Shown here: positions 63,959 to 64,000 of the stretch, in pieces
Position numbering within the stretch: the stretch's first letter is position 1
How the letters are laid out: every line of letters begins with the position of its first letter
Assembly: GCA_934695325.1 (NCBI GenBank)
Contig: CAKUVD010000009.1
Span: 1 to 64,000 of the forward strand
DNA length: 64,000 bases
Source of the DNA: an uncultured Bacteroidales bacterium
Lineage (GTDB): Bacteria > Bacteroidota > Bacteroidia > Bacteroidales > UBA932
Direction of reading: 5' to 3'
Made by a program: the position numbers and the translations under genes
The notes under the pieces: generated by a model
Database searches by the model: none
Told to the model about the DNA's origin: nothing
The model's input: the letters and a program-made list of their open reading frames with translations, nothing else

Positions 63959-64000
63959 TCCTGCGAGGAGACTTTCTGCATATCACCACCTTGAGATGAA

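Overview
The window is a chromosomal segment of a member of the Bacteroidota, most likely order Bacteroidales. The evidence is the recurring promoter form TTTG (or TTG), then 19-20 nt, then TAnnTTTG; the scarcity of Shine-Dalgarno sites; the many outer-membrane barrels, lipoproteins and TPR proteins; a sodium-pumping methylmalonyl-CoA decarboxylase operon of the kind used for propionate formation; an epimerase-type threonine dehydrogenase; and RHS genes of the DUF6443 type. The genus cannot be fixed from the sequence alone.

Layout. Positions 1-22,930 are almost all minus strand: trigger factor (cut by the window edge), an operon of an alpha-oxoamine synthase, an SDR and a PgpH-like 7TM-HD phosphodiesterase, gyrB, a TPR protein with an outer-membrane barrel, an endonuclease/phosphatase-fold lipoprotein, tRNA-Phe, a parA-parB-DUF5683-mltD operon, priA, a plus-strand BspA-type LRR gene and an HhH/barrel protein. 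23-31 kb holds hpt-adk (+), a MATE exporter (-), two tRNA-Lys genes, a Fic enzyme (+), cstA (-) and an unfamiliar four-gene envelope operon (-, 28,964-33,401). The last is divergent from a TPR/LuxR-type regulator. 35-37 kb holds a membrane TPR protein and a YebC homologue.

37.0-44.5 kb is an accessory island, visibly AT-richer than its surroundings. A decayed IS982-family element lies at its left edge and a lone end of the same element at its right edge. Between them are two RHS/YD-repeat genes, each broken by a frameshift, and a small membrane protein overlapping the stop of the RHS tip (a toxin/immunity-like arrangement). 44.6-48.7 kb is the methylmalonyl-CoA decarboxylase operon (mmdA, oadG-like, biotin carrier, oadB-like). 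49-53 kb holds an NfeD/YqiJ-like protein, a flotillin, a small HTH protein, an AraC regulator and a YfiH/PgeF protein. 53-60.3 kb is threonine and one-carbon metabolism: kbl divergent from tdh-metH-metF, with a MITE-like element between kbl and tdh.

60.3-64 kb is the most unusual part. It holds a tandemly duplicated module: promoter, then a lipoprotein with an M23 peptidase domain, then a small secreted protein. In copy 1 the peptidase has collapsed by internal deletion but the small gene is intact. In copy 2 an exact 23-bp tandem duplication throws the peptidase out of frame, and removing one unit restores an open frame of about 597 codons. This looks like an uncharacterised peptidoglycan-hydrolase/partner (possibly effector/immunity) system with an orphaned partner copy.
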